From Filosporella fistucella (lineage: Eukaryota; Ascomycota; Leotiomycetes; Helotiales), in NCBI GenBank assembly GCA_030077755.1, contig JAQJZZ010000015.1, positions 1,426,001-1,490,000 of the forward strand: a DNA stretch of 64,000 nucleotides, written 5' to 3'. Shown piece after piece: positions 1 to 12,413 of this stretch (positions within the stretch are counted from its first letter, which is position 1; each line of letters starts with the position of its first letter). The notes under the pieces were generated by a model that was not told the origin of the DNA, made no database searches, and saw nothing but the letters and a program-made list of their open reading frames with translations. Both the position numbers and the translations under genes were made by a program.

Positions 1-36
1 TGTCGTCGTTCTGTCATAACATGTACTATAGACAAA

Positions 37-1060
37 TTAGTATGGTCTTGAAAGGGTAAGACAAAAGGCGAGCAATTTCCGCGCTGCTTGGAAGCTGCCC
101 GCCTTTGCTATTTTGGACAAATACAGGGCAAAATTTGACGTACTCAATAGTGCCACTGGGGTTGACACATGGGCATCTGGAACATGTCGTCTTTTGCCCA
201 GGTATCTTTGAAAATGACATTCATGGCCCCAATCATCTTCGATGTCACTGACGTCAGGCTCAGTGTCCGGTCTATTTCTATCCCACCAAGCTTTGATATG
301 GAACTCAAAGCATGCATGAAGCTCTTTACATCTGTTCATAGCAATGTTGACTTCTGCGTTCAGGTCCAATATCAGATCATGAACCGCCTGTACAAGTCAG
401 TGTCACATGTTCATGTTCGCCGGAATCGAAGAAACAGAGTTCATGGCTTATATGGCCAATGGGAAAGCAGCTAGAGAGCGCTGTTGGATATGGGGATGTA
501 GATTCGATATCCATATAAGTCATGCAACATCAGAGACACTTTTCTACACTCACCTTTACATCTTCAGCCTCCGCTTTGCGGAGTTCTTGACTGAACCTTG
601 TGTTCCGCGCGTAGATGAAAGAGTCCCAGTCATCGAATTTTGTAGCGGGGACAGGAAAATCCAAGGTTACGGGATAGAGTGTATGCCATGCATCTGCCAT
701 CGGCGTATAGGAGCCAGCTTCAATCATTTTAGATTTTTCCCATGCCCTCTGACTGAGCTGACCAGAATTTGATCGAGACCCACTCGCGCTGGAGCGTACA
801 AGTGTGTCATCCTCACTCGCAAGAGTGGGTTCACTTCCAACTTTTTGTTGCGTAAGAATCTGGAGTCCCCCTGAAGTATGCGGTGAAATGATGGGGCGTT
901 GTTCTTTTGGAGACTGGGAGTGTGGCGGTTGAACATGATCAAGGACTTCAATTCTCCTATCGTCGCTGTTCCTAACCATCGCTGCTGCCATGGCAGGAGG
1001 CATTGTGACCGTTTTCATTATGTCGAGGCTGCTCTCTTTTGATTTGAGGGGATCTATCAT
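37..1060 (-). CDS. hypothetical protein, two exons
   Basis: I do not recognise this gene. Predicted exons are 1060-554 and 387-37, joined across a 166-nt intron with a GTGAGT donor at 553 and a CTGAC branch just before a CAG acceptor. Both sides are phase 0, giving about 285 residues. The N-terminal half is Ser/Pro-rich and probably disordered. The second exon is helical and acidic, with a Trp-Trp pair and an Asp/Glu-rich stretch. The C-terminus is uncertain: below about 220 a second frame, with a Cys-x2-Cys-x-Cys group, is also open, so one more intron is possible. The start is the first ATG of the open frame. It lies head-to-tail with the cyclin gene. Confidence 0.45.
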
Positions 1061-1448
1061 TGTCAGAACTGGATCCTGTAGAGAGAATATATCCCACTTA
1101 CACTATCTAAGGTTAAGGGATTTGCTAGAAATATAAAAGATTTAATGATTTAATATATTCTGGTCAATGTTGTGATGATGTTGAGGTAGAAGAATGAACA
1201 CGAGGATGTAAGGAAAGCAGGTACTTCAAACAGTTTGGGAGTAGAAGGTACGATGCAACTTGGCGAAAACTTCCACACTAACTTGAGAGGTGTACCTAGA
1301 CTTCGAACCTCCAACTCACTTGGGAAATCCAGAGATGTACTGTCCCCGAGGATGAGCGGCTTCATTTAATTACATTCATTAGATTTGGTTCGACCTATGT
1401 TTGGGTATAAAACGCCACGCTATGCTTAAAGACAACATTTCCTTCCCA
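1061..1448. other. intergenic, unknown gene to cyclin gene
   Basis: No supported gene. A 71-codon minus-strand frame (1365-1150) has no recognisable domain. The stretch should hold the promoter of the unknown gene and the 3' end of the cyclin transcript. Confidence 0.5.
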
Positions 1449-2407
1449 TCAATTCCCCATGTCCAACAGCCCCCTCATGCCCCCGACAAGCTCCTGAATG
1501 GGAGTATCCAGAGGTGTATCCAGAGGAGTCAACACGCCCAGAACATTGGAAGAGGTGCCCTCCTCTTCAGATTCCATCTCCCCACTGATCTTCTCATACA
1601 ATTCCCGTTCATGTTGTTCCGCTGCTCGATTGATATTTTCCAATGCCTCGATCATCAGCTGCATATCGAACAATGGCATCAACCTAAATCCCAAGTTCTT
1701 GAAAATGCAGAATTCGGTAAAATTCAGCTGTTCGTTCGACCATTTCTTTTTCCCCCAATTTTCAGCCACGAAACTGGTATCTCTCTCAAAGTCGTCCAGG
1801 AATTTAACAGCCAGACTCAAGGCAGCCAGAACGATTATTTCAGGCCGAATAGAATCGATATGTTCTTCCTCCTGGCTTCCTCCGAATAAGCCAACCGCCT
1901 GAAGCTTACGTGGACACCCTTTTCTCCAATCCATAGCGAACCGGGAATCCAAAGAATCAAGCATATTGAGGGCCAGTGCCACCGACTCCAACTCTAGATT
2001 CGCCCGGGTAAGAATAGCATGGGCCAGCGGGACCGAGGCCATTGTGAGAGAGGTCGAGGATGGGATAAGGTTGGTTAAGCAAATTGCCGCTCCTGCATGC
2101 AATATGTATGATTAGCCTAAGTCTCGGTACCGTGGGGAAGCTGGGGATACGTACCGATGAATTCTGGATCGAGAAATTCTTCAGCGGGGACGACGTCTTC
2201 TGATCGTTGAAGACTGCTTGTACGCGAATGCAGAGATGTAGGTGGAGTTGGAAGACCAGAGAGAGGTTCATAGGTCTTGGAGAAGAAGGACTCGTCGAGG
2301 GACGATTCTGAGGAGTATCGGGTCCGGAGGGACATTGGAGGAGAGACAGCGTAGTTGATCTTCTTGGGCTGTCTCCTCAAATTTGATTTATTGTTCGTTC
2401 CTGACAT
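1449..2407 (-). CDS. cyclin-domain protein
   Basis: Predicted exons are 2407-2155 and 2092-1449, joined by a 62-nt intron (GTACGT donor, GCTAAT branch, GCAG acceptor), giving about 298 residues. The first 85 residues are Ser/Thr/Pro-rich and disordered. From about residue 90 to 240 there is a cyclin fold: a helix with HAILTRANLELESVALAL, then IIVLAALSLAVKFLDD (the usual cyclin-box Lys and Asp), then the LNFTEFCIFKNLGFRL helix. The tail is acidic with LDTP repeats. The cyclin box resembles fungal cyclins with PCL-like architecture, which bind and direct a cyclin-dependent kinase; which kinase cannot be told here. An ATG 27 nt upstream (2434) is in frame, but 2407 (MSGTNNK) looks the more natural start. 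Confidence 0.75.
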
Positions 2408-4489
2408 GGTGTGATATGATGTTCCTTTTGCCACGAGAAGGTTCGGATTGAAGTTTTGATGTCGAATGTGGAGGGAGCTCTCAAGCTTTATTCACACTCC
2501 AGGGTTCACAAACTTGTTCGACATGTATACCAGGTCCTTTGGCTATTGTGTCTTGTGTGAAGGATTCCTGGGGGGTACGGGCCGGGAAGAGATTGATTGT
2601 GAGTATTGAATCCGGGTGAAAGAATTAATGTGTGTATGCGGCGCTGAGAATGAATGATTAACATAACAATAAAGAAGTTCGAGGCTGGCACTGATTCATC
2701 ATGACAATAGCAAGCAGCAGCAAGGTGGCCGGCACCTTGGCTATATATCAAACAATTGAATAACAGCCAGCAGGCTAGCGCATGGCCATGGCCGTGTTGT
2801 GCAATGCTAGGTTTGTTGCTGGTGGTGAGGTGGGAGGTGGAAGTGGTGGTGTGCGGTGAGGAATTGAAGTGGAGCACAGGAGGTAAGTACCTTGTCTCGT
2901 TAGCGGCTTGCGAGGCTTAGAGAAATAGACTGATTTTGAGACAAGACATTGACCATGAGAACAAAATAATAGTATCTGCTATTCTGAATAGAGGCAGGAC
3001 TTTGAGCTAGCCAGTCATGAACTTCTTAAACTTAAATGATCTCACCCCGATCCGCAGCATTTACGGTCGAAATAGCTACTGAATTGGAAAATGCGGCTGG
3101 AAGCTGAGTCTCGGCAGCAACAAATCTGTCTGTTCATGAGACATCAAAGCATCTCAGGCTTGTGGCCAGGCTGACTTCCCTCCTCGCCCTCCTCCGGCTT
3201 GTGATTGTGCCAGCACATCCACATGCATCTCACATCTCACATCTTACTCCCAATTCTCCCAGATCTCGCAATCGGCGAAACCAATGACACATACTCCAAT
3301 GACCAGTTCCAAGTTTGTTGCTCGTTCTCGCAAACAAAGTTCGTCCCTCATGCTGTGCAACTTTCGGCCATCATTCCCGGCTCGTTCGATGCAATAATGA
3401 GCCGGAATATACGCAGTCCCTCATGCTGGGCATGCCTCCGTACATACTTTGTACTCTGTAGTACAATCAATCATACAATCAACCTACGACCGGGCGCCAG
3501 GAACAGGAAACTTAGTTTTCGCAGGTGGGGAATCCTTGTGTGCTAGGGTGCATGCAGATGTTCGGTGCGAGCTGCCTGCTGTCAGATGGAGGTGAGATGT
3601 TCATGTGAGCTTGGAATATTCTTTCCTTTCTCGAAGTCTGGCATCGAGGCATGGACGTCGTCATCTTTACATGGTATCATTATAATCACTGCGATTTGAA
3701 CTTGCTCACCGCTACGAATCTTACATCTATCTCATCTTACCCTTCTTTCTGTTTGAACAGTCTTCAAGATCTCATTTGTTCCACGTACTGTTATTTGCAC
3801 ATCTCATTCAATCCGGCAGAGCCGCTCGCCCCTTTAATCTGCACTGGTGTCTCCCTTGTTTGCTTAAGCTTGGACGACGATGCCGAGCAACTAGCATCGG
3901 AAAATTCGTGATTGTGGAGAAGAAATCGTCACCACGGTCCATATTACTCAAAATAGGTCTTCGGGACGAGGAATTCGGAGGGAAATCTATGCGGCTTCTA
4001 TTAATGGGAGAAGGGATCTCTGAACAAAAGGGGTTTCACATTGAAGATGGAAACAAAAGATGAAAAATGTATGATTTATTGAACACTTTCATTTTGTTGG
4101 AATAAGTTCACATGAATATTTAAGTCCGACGGCTAAATCTCCACCATCCTTTGATCCTCGAAGGGACTTTTAGTTCCTCAACGGACCACACGCGAGTGAT
4201 GCATCATTCATGTTAGGGCCTCTCGGGTGCTGCCGATCCAAATTCGCACGATAGACGGCTTCGCTGCTATTGAATTTCGTGAGATTACACTCGGGTTGCA
4301 TCTTGAAGTATCCCGGACAAATTACCTCAATGTGGTGATGGCAGCATTACTGCAGATGGCTTGTTGCCACAGTGTTAAGAGATTCGGGTATCGTGATGAT
4401 GAAGCGACGATACCCCAACGAGACGAACCATCACGTGTAGTATCGCAAGTTCTCGGATTCCGGACCGCATCTTATGTAGAAAAGAGTCC
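2408..4489. other. 2.1-kb intergenic region
   Basis: I see no supported gene. It contains the upstream region of the cyclin gene and the 3' flank of the phospholipase gene. Several 60-120-codon frames exist on both strands, but they are Ser/His/Thr-rich and show no domain, splice pattern or repeated structure. Confidence 0.45.
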
Positions 4490-7036
4490 TCAAGTAAGAT
4501 GGAAATGATCACCTTCCCCTTTCTTCCCCACAATGCCCAATCTCACTTTCCGTCTCCACCTCATATGTCTCTCTCTTTCCTCTCGCTCCTCCCTCATCTT
4601 CTTCTTCCTCTCATAAACTGCTCTAACGCACCGTCTTGTCTGCTCCCGTCCCTCATCGAAATTGGCTCTCGCCAGGGCAACTACATTATCTATGTCTTCT
4701 GGGGTATAAACGAAATTCCAAGTACTCATGTATTCGCTCGTCACAGGATCAACGCCTGGGACCTTTGGGTTGTTGAGAAAAGGGAAATAAATGACTGCAA
4801 TTCCAGCATCAGGTTCCATCAATTGCCAATCCTCTTTCACAGCTTTCGACTTCACATCGTCGGTTGCGGATGCTCGTTCCTGTGTTGTCCCAACCCATAC
4901 CGTGCAGTAACCTAGGTCCCCAGAATCTTCTTCATCTGTGCTATTTGAGGCTGCTGCTCCATTCTTCTCGACGTTTTTGAGGTGCTCGATCTGATCCAAC
5001 TTTGCCTCTTCTACTTTCTTATCTGCTTCACCAGCACTCGCAGCTTGTGCTTCGTCGAGTTGGCCCGTAGTTTTTTCGACGGTATCCGATTGTTTAGGCC
5101 AACCAACTCCTATTGGCCATCCCTTGATACCTCGTTGTTTTGCATATCCATCTGCCACCGAGAGCCAATTGTCAGTCTTTACATCTGCAGATGCGTCGAA
5201 TGCTATCAATATATCTACATCTCTTCCAGGACGTAGTAGAGGATATATTGGCAGGTTGTTGGACATTCCGGCATCCATAAGCTGAAGATGACTACTTTCA
5301 TATATACTTTCAGGCGTGGTCTCTGGTAATTTGCCTTCCATCTTGTAGGCGAAATTTGGAATGGAGGCCGGAAGAATTGGATGCACTTTGCTGAGATCTT
5401 GATCTCGTCCTTCAATCATCTCGTCGATGCCGCCAAAGCCAGTCAGACCCTTGACTAACGGCCGAACTTCTCTATAGTAGTGGGACAAGGTGGCACAGAA
5501 GGCACTTCCAAAAATTCCAAGGAGTAAAGGTAGACGCAATTCAGGTACACGAAGGCCATCCTCATCATGAGCAAGGTCTTTACCTTTTTCAAATTTTCGG
5601 CCGATTGCCCAGCTGGGTATACCAGCTCCAAATTCTTCACAAAACATCTCGTAGGGTGAAATCTCGAACCATTGAAACCATGCCTCCTTTTTTGCCTTTG
5701 CTTTTGTTGCCTCGGAAGGTTTATCATCAGCCTCAACAGCATCCGAAGCTTCTTCGATAATTGGTATCTCATGTCGTACAGCGGTGTATATAGGGAGTGG
5801 GTGTTCTCCGTTCTTAATATACTCTCTTTGGTTGGATATTTTCAAGTCTGCGTCGTTAACGCCAACTTCTCCCTTGGGAACAAGCAGTCTGGCAGCGAGT
5901 AGCAGTCCGTAGACATCAACCAGTCCAAAATCAGCTTGTGGATCACCCTTCAATTTCTCAACGAAACCACTCAGGAGATATTTATTCGTAGGAGCTGAAT
6001 TGAGAGCTGCAAGGGCAACAGGCGGGTAGGCGATATGAACTCCAATGCGGGCTTTCAAATGATCAACCAACTTGTCCAACCGTCTCTCACTGAGGGAAGA
6101 ATTAAATAGTGTTTGCAGCCAGCAGCTGCCACTCACACCTGCAGTATAGGTAACACAGTCAAAGAGGCCATCCTCAGCAGTAGAAAGCAGAGATCCTGCC
6201 CCTGCCACCAACGCCCTCAACCCTCCTCCAGAGCCTACCATTGCAATTGTAGGTACATCATCTGGATGCACTTCCTCTTCTGGTAAGCCAAGGTATTTTG
6301 CCAAAGCTGTTGTGGTGACTTTCCGCCGACGTTGGAGAAATTCCTTTTCTTCGTCGCAAAGCTCTGATGAGACTCTCACCGAGGCGGAATACTCGATTTC
6401 GGGGTTGATGTATGGATCGTGAGCCTCTTGCCATATCTCATCCGCCAACGACCCAGGAGCCATAGAGAGTTCTCTCTGCAATTTGCTAATATATTCTGGA
6501 AGGAGCTTCGCCCAGTCCGGCAGCACAAAGTCAACAATCTTGTCGGTCACTGAACCCCATTGCAGATCTGCGATTGAAGAGAATACCGCGAATTTTGTTG
6601 CGAAGCTGCCCCAAGCTGAATCGTCCGCTGATGCCGCGACGGCTTGATCATGTTGTTGAAATGGTAATGCGGCCAACTGGTCTGCATTCTCTGCTGCGAT
6701 TTCATCTTTTCTCTTTTGTACGGCTTCGTATTTTTCCCTCTCCGTACGGATCTCACTTCGCAGCCTAGTCGCAGGTAATGGTTGAACATAATCATTTCGG
6801 TATAGTATGTATGTAAGACTGCTCCCAAGTATTACGGAGGTAACTCCGATGATTGCTGGCCTGGTCAAAGAGGACATTTTCGACTTGGCTTTTGGTTTTG
6901 ACCGTGTGAACAGGGTTCGCGCATGGAAATTACCTTGACATTGCTTGGGGGATGCTTGTCTGGTTGCGCTGAGAAGTTGTGAATGGGATCCTCTTTTGTT
7001 GACATACGATGCGCTCCGCAGCATTGAAGAAGTCAT
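4490..7036 (-). CDS. cytosolic phospholipase A2-type (group IV/PLB fold) lipase, PlaA-like
   Basis: A single exon encodes 848 residues. The lipase core has an oxyanion-type Gly loop, VGSGGGLRALV (about 267-277), and the nucleophile motif AGVSGSCW with Ser302. The catalytic Asp motif is LMDAGMSNNLPIYPLL with Asp588, giving the cPLA2 Ser-Asp dyad. Enzymes of this family release fatty acids from phospholipids or lysophospholipids. No C2 domain is visible. The N-terminus is rich in Arg, Ser and Thr, has no acidic residue for about 50 residues, and is followed by one hydrophobic segment (about 60-79). That suggests mitochondrial import with a membrane anchor. I recall that Aspergillus nidulans PlaA has been reported as mitochondrial. 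Residues 430-450 and 650-720 look like charged, disordered inserts. Met54 is an alternative start that would remove the presequence. Confidence 0.85.
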   Translation of the reverse strand: MTSSMLRSASYVNKRGSHSQLLSATRQASPKQCQGNFHARTLFTRSKPKAKSKMSSLTRPAIIGVTSVILGSSLTYILYRNDYVQPLPATRLRSEIRTEREKYEAVQKRKDEIAAENADQLAALPFQQHDQAVAASADDSAWGSFATKFAVFSSIADLQWGSVTDKIVDFVLPDWAKLLPEYISKLQRELSMAPGSLADEIWQEAHDPYINPEIEYSASVRVSSELCDEEKEFLQRRRKVTTTALAKYLGLPEEEVHPDDVPTIAMVGSGGGLRALVAGAGSLLSTAEDGLFDCVTYTAGVSGSCWLQTLFNSSLSERRLDKLVDHLKARIGVHIAYPPVALAALNSAPTNKYLLSGFVEKLKGDPQADFGLVDVYGLLLAARLLVPKGEVGVNDADLKISNQREYIKNGEHPLPIYTAVRHEIPIIEEASDAVEADDKPSEATKAKAKKEAWFQWFEISPYEMFCEEFGAGIPSWAIGRKFEKGKDLAHDEDGLRVPELRLPLLLGIFGSAFCATLSHYYREVRPLVKGLTGFGGIDEMIEGRDQDLSKVHPILPASIPNFAYKMEGKLPETTPESIYESSHLQLMDAGMSNNLPIYPLLRPGRDVDILIAFDASADVKTDNWLSVADGYAKQRGIKGWPIGVGWPKQSDTVEKTTGQLDEAQAASAGEADKKVEEAKLDQIEHLKNVEKNGAAASNSTDEEDSGDLGYCTVWVGTTQERASATDDVKSKAVKEDWQLMEPDAGIAVIYFPFLNNPKVPGVDPVTSEYMSTWNFVYTPEDIDNVVALARANFDEGREQTRRCVRAVYERKKKMREEREERERHMRWRRKVRLGIVGKKGEGDHFHLT

Positions 7037-9708
7037 GGCGAATGGAGAAGGCCCAACTGCCTTTCATAAGAAGAATTTCATGTGTAACAGAAGATTGACA
7101 GGGTTTACACAGGAAGAAATCCTCCGATTATTGTGAAATCATGGCAGACAAAATCTTGGATTGAGAAAATGACATTTCAATCGGAATCAAGTTTTCATGT
7201 GAACTGTGGCGCAGTTGTGACCACCCAACCTGGTCCGCAGGCAAAATGGAAAAGCAGCACCAAGGAGCAAACACGAGTAAATGGCCAAGACTACCTAGAT
7301 ACCTACTTTTTCGGACATGCTTTCTCCGATTTTCATTCATTCAGAGGCCCACCCCCTGAGACTTTTTCCATATTGCACTCAAATTCGCGCATATTCGTAG
7401 GATGATCAACCTCTTCATGAGAGCAAATGTGAAGCCAGGCATCGAAGACTGGACACAAAACCTGATGCCGCTTTAGGTTCCACAAGGCGGGAGTGTCACT
7501 GATGCACCCTCGCCCCGATGACGAAGATTTTCAGGAACAAATCCAAAAAGTGGGGCATATTCGCCAGATGGTTGGCGTTTTGACATTCACAGCTCCACTG
7601 ACAAACATGGGACGATTTGAATTCTTACTTCGTAGATGGGATGAGTTGAGATGGGACAGCCTCACAGCTTGAACGATTGCCAATGCATAACTCGATAAGC
7701 ATGATACGATGTAATACTCATATTGAGAAACCCAAAAAAGCAATTTGAAGCAGGCTCTGTCCAGTTCAGCCAAGTGGAATTGTTGTCTCGATATTTTGCC
7801 GTGAAGGATATGTTCTGTATTAGCTACACTCATGCTATTCAAAGAGCCCTATCGCTGTTGGAGGACATGGTGGTAATTCCGCCTTATATAAGTCTCCAGG
7901 TTGAGGAAGTGAGATTTGCCCAACAACACTTCCAACCAGAAATACTTCTGCCTCAATCTCAAAGCTTCTCCTTCATTAAATCTCAGCATCCAATCTCACG
8001 GCGCTTAACTGCTTGATTTGGCGACCTGAGTTTGTTCAGTTTCATGCTTTCATGGCTGAATCTCGGTGGTTCGGGTTTAAATTCAGCTGCCCTTACGTCA
8101 GTTCTGATTGTGGTTTTATTACTTTGGAGAGGTTTTGCTCTAGCCTAGGGTAACATAAATCTCAAATTTTATGATTCTTCCACAATTTGGGTACTTTGCA
8201 ATAGGTGCACAATAGACAGATGATTAACATTCACAAATATTAAAGAGTTCTCCAGAAGGAAATCTCGAGTACACTCAACCTCCGAAGTACAGGCATGCGT
8301 GACAGGACAGGCTCAGCGATAGAGTGGTGATGCATTGGAACCAACTTAACAGATGTGGAGTATAGACACCGAAAGATCTCAATCCTTCAAATCTTGCAAC
8401 CAGTTCATTGAATACCAGCTCGGTTTTAGGCAATAATGGTGTTGCAGGAGACAGAGAGACAAAGTAAGAACGGCTCAAATTAATAATTGGCACATGTACA
8501 AAATACAACACAAACAATTGTGATATATAAGCTCGAGACGAAAGGCTCGAGGAGGTAGTTACTTATGCCTATATTCTTAGTGAGTGTGTGATAGTTTATC
8601 ATACCTTTATTTTGTACCAAGAGTATTTAAAATATGTAACAAAATCCTGACGATCTGCATTTACATGTTGCTGTGTCTCCTTCTTTTGAGTATTAGTCGA
8701 GACGATTGCATGTCCAACTTTGAAGCATTGAAGAGTCTTTCGAAATTTTCTCTCGGCTTGGCTCGAGCAAAAGAATGTAATATTAAAAAATGCTTTGATT
8801 CGGGAGTGAAATCAACCCAGAATGTAGTCGTGACAGTTCTGTATGATCGAGAAGCCTCGTACGCGCGCATATATTGCTGGCGGGTTGCAGAATTGAAAAT
8901 ACTCGCCCAAAGAACCCTGAAATGTCAATCACAGGACGCTGAGTTCGCGATTGGCCAGCCCAATGTGCTCATATCGCAGAATTTCCTCCGTCGTATCACA
9001 CCCAGAAATAAATGATGCTACTGATATATTTCAAGTAGGCCTCTAGGTCGATTAACTCTGATGAAAACGTAGAGGGAAGTAATTGCCATGTTACCAGGAT
9101 TTTTAAGGTTCAAGAAATTGTGTACGATTCCCCCATCTGATTCGTGGTTCACTTAAATCAGGAACAAAACCCTCAATATTGTGGACGAATAAGAACCAGT
9201 CATTGGGTTCAGACACTCTGAATAACGGCTATCTCGCCACGAGCTGTCGAAAATGGCAGCGGGAAGAAGCTGATTGCTGGAAGAGTGCAATCTCTTCTCC
9301 AGAAAATCAACGTCTTATGATCGCATGATCGTTTTGATGATAAGAATTTGACTTTAATTGCCGGGTACCTTGCAGTCTGTGGAAAAAGCAGGTTGATTTG
9401 CTCAAACACTGTATTTTGCCGCAGATGGAAGGGACGAGCTTTAAGTGAACCAAATCAGAAATGTCTCCAGCCAGCACCGCTTCCTGAAATACCGACTTCA
9501 TCTTGCAAAACCATCTGCTGCAATTTTTTTAAGTATTTTGACGTTGAAAACCCTCAGTAATTAATGACGATACTCCAGGTTCGGCAGACCTCATAGACTT
9601 CGGGAGCCACGCTTATCAGTCCTGATTAGACGCTAGCGTTGTTTCAACATGCAGCATTACCCGCTCGGTCGCAAACAGTGGTCACTCCAACTTGCGCATC
9701 AAGAGAGT
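7037..9708. other. 2.7-kb intergenic region
   Basis: No supported gene. It is the shared upstream region of the phospholipase gene (minus) and EXO70 (plus). The longest frame (8584-9015, plus) has its first ATG near 8665 and begins with a short hydrophobic stretch, but nothing else marks it as a gene. In-frame ATGs at 9649 and 9709 lie just before the EXO70 start. Confidence 0.45.
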
Positions 9709-11822
9709 ATGTTAGCCATGGGTCTAGGCTCAAGGCAAGCTGCTGATGAGGAGGCGCGAGCGGAGGTTGAGGTGAGTTTGCTTCTTTAATTGTCATGATT
9801 TCCGTGGCAGTGATGGCTCGTATGGAGTCCATACAGCTGGAGGTCGCGAAGGAGCTCTGGTATGCTAATGAGGTTGATCAGGTTTTGAATAGTCGACTGG
9901 AAAAGACTCGAATTCTGAACAACAAGCTATCCGCTGCTCTATCGAGGTTGGAACAGAGTGGGAAAAGTGTACAAGAAGCTGTTGGGCCACTCTATGGGAA
10001 TACTCAGAGGTTGCAAGTCCTGGGAACGAGTCAGTACCGCGAAACCACGTATCAGACGCTCCTAACAGCTTCCAGACATAGATGGAGTTATATCAGCAAT
10101 CGAGCGGATCCGCCAGCCCTCTGATATTAAGAGCGATGAGGAAGATATCATACGGAAGGGGTCAGTCCTGTAGCACATTTCCCAGGAGTATCACTAACTC
10201 AAAGCAGTCCCGAAAAGGTTGGCCTTGCCTCCTTCCTAAGTTCCGTCAAACGTGTGAATAAAGCGCTTTCGGATCTCAAGCAAACGAACCTTCGATCGAA
10301 TCAACAAGCAGTGTCAGACTTGTCGAGGTTATTGAAATCGGGCAACACACAATTGGAAGGCCATTTCCAACGATTACTACAAGAAGATTCGAAACCAATC
10401 GAGCCATTGTATTACATTACCAAGGAGAAGCCGTTCCCTATGTTATCACAAGATAAGACAACCCGTCTAGGATTGATCAATTCATACATCGTTTCCGTAC
10501 AGCGGCAAGCAGGAGCGTCAGGTGAATCATCAACACTACAAGCTTATGCTGGCGTAAGAGGCCCATATCTGACGGCAACCTTACAAAATTTGGCTGCAGC
10601 ATCAGTCAATACAGCCAAAAAGAAGACTCCGGAAGCCATTTATCGACAAGGGACGAACGGAATTGGGATGTATGCCCAAGGAATGGAAGCGGCATTTCTT
10701 GCTGAATATGATAACATATGCGCCTTATTTTCGCGAGATGAGTGGGGTAGAGTGTTCAATCTTACATGTCAAGGAGCTATATCCGAGCTTGCCAGGACTC
10801 TTCGAGAGTTGAATGCACATATTAAGTCAAATTTGAACACGGACTGTTATCTTGCATACGAAATCATCGAAATTATGTCCAATCTGTCTTCAAATATGGA
10901 AAGTCGGACCGGGGAGCTGAAACCATCGTTCGCAGCAGCACTTAAGCCAATACGAGAGACTGGAAAGTCCTCCTTGGCCGAATTGCTCGAGGACACTCGT
11001 CGCCGAGTTGCCAACTTACCGACTGTGCCGCAAGATGCAGCTGCCTTACCGATTACAACGGAGACCATGACACGATTACAAACCATGGCTGACTTCCTTC
11101 GACCTATTTCGAGCATTATGATATCAATTGGTGACGGTGGCTGGAAAACCAACGCGGCGTCAAACAGCTCTTCTGATCAGATACCGAGCCTAAACTCGTT
11201 CGACGTTGGGGCAGATGGGAAATTGATTTTCGCAAATTACAGTATGGACACCATAGAAGCCCTCCTGACTGCTCTCGAAAAGAAAGCACAGCCTCTTCTC
11301 AAAGGTAAGCCGACCTTGGGGGTGTTCCTGGCGAACAATGCCGTGATCGTGGACCGTATGATCCGAACTTCGGAATTGGCGCCCCTACTCTCATCCCGTG
11401 CGCCCGAAGTCGCAAAATTCACCAAATCAGGCGCAGCAATGTACTTTTCGGCATGGCGCGAGCCGTCCGCTCACTTACTCGACGTTCAATATACGAACCG
11501 TGGAGGTCAACGCCCACCGTCTGGGTCAGCTGCTGCAATTGACTCTGCTGCAATTCTTAAGGGGCTCAGCAGTAAGGACAAGGATGCGATTAAAGAGAAA
11601 TTCAGGCTGTTCAATGCCAGTTTTGATGAGCTGGTGCAGAAACACAAGAGTCTGAGCATGGAGCGAGAGGTCCGTGATTTACTGGGTCGACAGGTGCAGC
11701 AGATGATCGAACCACTGTACAATCGTTTCTGGGACAGATATCATGAGGTCGATAAGGGGAAGGGGAAGTATGTCAAATACGACAAGGGCAGTATCTCGGC
11801 GGTATTCTTGAGCTTGTCATAG
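9709..11822 (+). CDS. EXO70: exocyst complex subunit Exo70
   Basis: Four predicted exons: 9709-9771, 9892 corrected to 9882-10029, 10076-10160 and 10208-11822. They total 1911 nt, or about 636 residues, the usual size for fungal Exo70. Introns of 110, 46 and 47 nt have GTGAGT or GTCAGT donors, CTAAC/CTAAT branches and CAG/AG acceptors, and all phases agree. The joined N-terminus has the expected helical heptads (SRLEKTRILNNKLSAALSRL) and the GPLYGNTQRLQ segment. The C-terminal half is the long helical-rod domain with the basic end that binds PI(4,5)P2 in the family. Exo70 tethers secretory vesicles at growing tips and septa. The start could be 9709 (MLAMGLG) or 9718 (MGLGSRQ); an in-frame ATG at 9649 is less likely. 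Confidence 0.9.
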
Positions 11823-12413
11823 GAGATTGGAAGTCATATATTAATCGGAGAGGAAGGAGGCGAATTTGCGACACAGCTTTGATGATACCAGGTAGCAAAT
11901 AGGGCGTTTTGGCTTGGTCTGATATTCCAGCTCAGATGAAATTGTATATAGGACTACAAACAGCATACAGTAACATCTGTGCTATTTATCCCAGGGTATC
12001 CTCCATTCCTTCCATGTCCTGTCCGGTACATTTACCATCCTAATCCTGATCCCGTTTCCTATCCCTATCCCCAAAAAAAATGCATCATGAGCAATGATTT
12101 ACGCCAAACGAAGCATCCATAACCATACAAATGTTGAATACGGATGACCATACCTGGCGCCAGAGAATTGGAAGATGAAAAGAAGAAGGGAAAAAAACAC
12201 CATGAATACTCCTTGAATAAGAAGTCAGAGAACCACCTTTCTCAGAATGTCGCTCGCTGGGGTATCGATGAAAGACAGTGTGGAAAAAACGGTGGTTGGA
12301 AAGAAAGGTTGAAAGTCGAACAGTGATTGGTGATGGGGTTTGGGTGACGAGGAAAGTAGGTATGATGACGACGTTGTAACATTTCTTTTTGGCCAAGAGT
12401 GATTTTTAAGGAT
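11823..12413. other. intergenic, EXO70 3' side
   Basis: It holds the 3' flanks of EXO70 and, on the other strand, of the small Cys-rich ORF. No gene is visible. Short A-rich and pyrimidine-rich tracts around 12055-12080 and 12180-12200 are compatible with 3' end formation. Confidence 0.4.

Noticed and set aside
1150..1365. 71-codon minus frame
   Set aside because: No domain or expected neighbour; likely part of the promoter or leader.
8584..9015. 143-codon plus frame with a hydrophobic start
   Set aside because: Begins with GTG; the first ATG is near 8665; no domain, splice or conservation evidence.
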